From: Kosakonia sacchari SP1
GTDB taxonomy: Bacteria > Pseudomonadota > Gammaproteobacteria > Enterobacterales > Enterobacteriaceae
NCBI RefSeq assembly: GCF_000300455.3
Contig: NZ_CP007215.2
Coordinates: 1,736,001-1,800,000 of the forward strand
Length of the DNA stretch: 64,000 bases
Direction: 5' to 3'
Positions 63,518 to 64,000 of the stretch are shown one piece after another. The stretch's first letter is position 1. Each line of letters opens with the position of its first letter. The notes under the pieces were generated by a model. That model did no database searches, had not been told where the DNA came from, and worked only from the letters and a program-made list of their open reading frames with translations. The translations under genes and the position numbers were made by a program.

Positions 63518-64000
63518 TTATTTCACGCCGCCCGCCACCATCTTCAACAAATAATTTTTCGGCCAGTGCGCCGCCAGCTCACTCTTCGTTAAAAACCGGC
63601 AAACCGCTTCCACATCATGACGTTCCGCATCAAGAAACAGACCCACCACGCTCCCGCTGTGCGCCACGTTCAGACCGTATAAATCGAACCGCTCCACCAG
63701 ATTGAGCAGAGTATTGAAAGCAGGTTTCGGCAATAGCGCCTGGCTGGCTATCGCGCTAAGCGTTGCGGCCTGGCCGAGCAGCGCGGCATCTTTTTGCGCG
63801 CATGCGCGCTGTAGCGTTTGCCACGCGCTGTCCAGTATTTCCGCATTGTCCAGCAGCGCCTGCTGGCGCGCCATCCGGTGATAATCTGCGGTCGTCAGCG
63901 TCAGCGGGCTTTCCAGTAGCAGGATCTCGGTGTGCGGCAGCGCGCCACAGGGAATGCGCATTGCGGCCGTGTTGTGGTCAAACAGCGTCAGGCCTGAAAA
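63518..64000 (-). CDS. pduX: PduX, L-threonine kinase (5' part beyond window edge)
   Basis: The C-terminal part of a GHMP-family kinase. The reading frame is open to the window edge (…LTLFDHNTAAMRIPCG), so the ATG at 63961 is internal. LYGLNVAHSGSVVGLFLD and the closing HWPKNYLLKMVAGGVK match Salmonella PduX, which phosphorylates L-threonine for the aminopropanol arm of cobalamin. About 160 of some 300 residues are visible. Its presence implies that a pdu (and probably cob) cluster follows. Confidence 0.9.
   Translation of the reverse strand, partial: FSGLTLFDHNTAAMRIPCGALPHTEILLLESPLTLTTADYHRMARQQALLDNAEILDSAWQTLQRACAQKDAALLGQAATLSAIASQALLPKPAFNTLLNLVERFDLYGLNVAHSGSVVGLFLDAERHDVEAVCRFLTKSELAAHWPKNYLLKMVAGGVK

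Overview
This 64 kb window is chromosomal DNA from an enteric gammaproteobacterium (Enterobacteriaceae; gene order and protein similarity suggest the Kosakonia/Enterobacter/Klebsiella neighbourhood, but the genus cannot be fixed from the sequence alone). Most of it is a conserved backbone around the polysaccharide loci and the histidine operon, with one AT-rich, strain-variable block in the middle.

Layout. 1-4.9 kb: the 3' part of asmA, a NudK-type GDP-mannose hydrolase divergent from a DeoR-family regulator, and yegH. 4.9-28.2 kb: the colanic acid (M-antigen) cluster wza-wzb-wzc-wcaABCDEF-gmd-fcl-gmm-wcaI-manC-manB-wcaJ-wzxC-wcaKLM, preceded by a long leader with a candidate RcsAB box and a JUMPstart/ops element for RfaH. 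28.4-41.8 kb: galF, a second JUMPstart/ops element, rmlBDAC (dTDP-L-rhamnose), then a low-GC O-antigen block: a dTDP-4-oxo-6-deoxyglucose 4-aminotransferase, wzx, four glycosyltransferases, wzy and an acetyltransferase. 41.9-47 kb: gnd, ugd, a UDP-glucuronate 4-epimerase and the O-antigen chain-length regulator wzzB. 47-54.2 kb: the complete hisLGDCBHAFI operon on the minus strand, with its His-rich leader peptide and attenuator. 54.4-64 kb: yeeZ, plaP, tsuA-tsuB, sbcB, dacD, sbmC with a LexA box, yeeA, tmaR, and the C-terminal part of pduX, which points to a propanediol/cobalamin cluster just outside the window.

How it works together. galF, ugd, the epimerase, manC/manB and gmd/fcl supply UDP-Glc, UDP-GlcA/GalA, GDP-Man and GDP-Fuc. 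WcaJ starts the colanic acid repeat and Wza/Wzb/Wzc export it. The O-antigen is a Wzx/Wzy-type polymer. Its predicted unit contains L-rhamnose (rml genes plus a WbbL-like enzyme that would act on GlcNAc-PP-Und) and a 4-amino-4,6-dideoxy sugar, probably O-acetylated.

Most notable points: (i) a perfect (TCTG)13 tetranucleotide tract between wzx and the first O-antigen glycosyltransferase; (ii) both wzx and wzy are interrupted by -1 frameshifts, each restorable by one T in a T-run, while longer T-runs in neighbouring genes are intact; (iii) three helically phased TCGTGCA repeats in front of the DeoR-type gene; (iv) a structured, terminator-ending candidate RNA between yeeZ and plaP. No tRNA, rRNA, CRISPR array, insertion sequence or integrase was seen.
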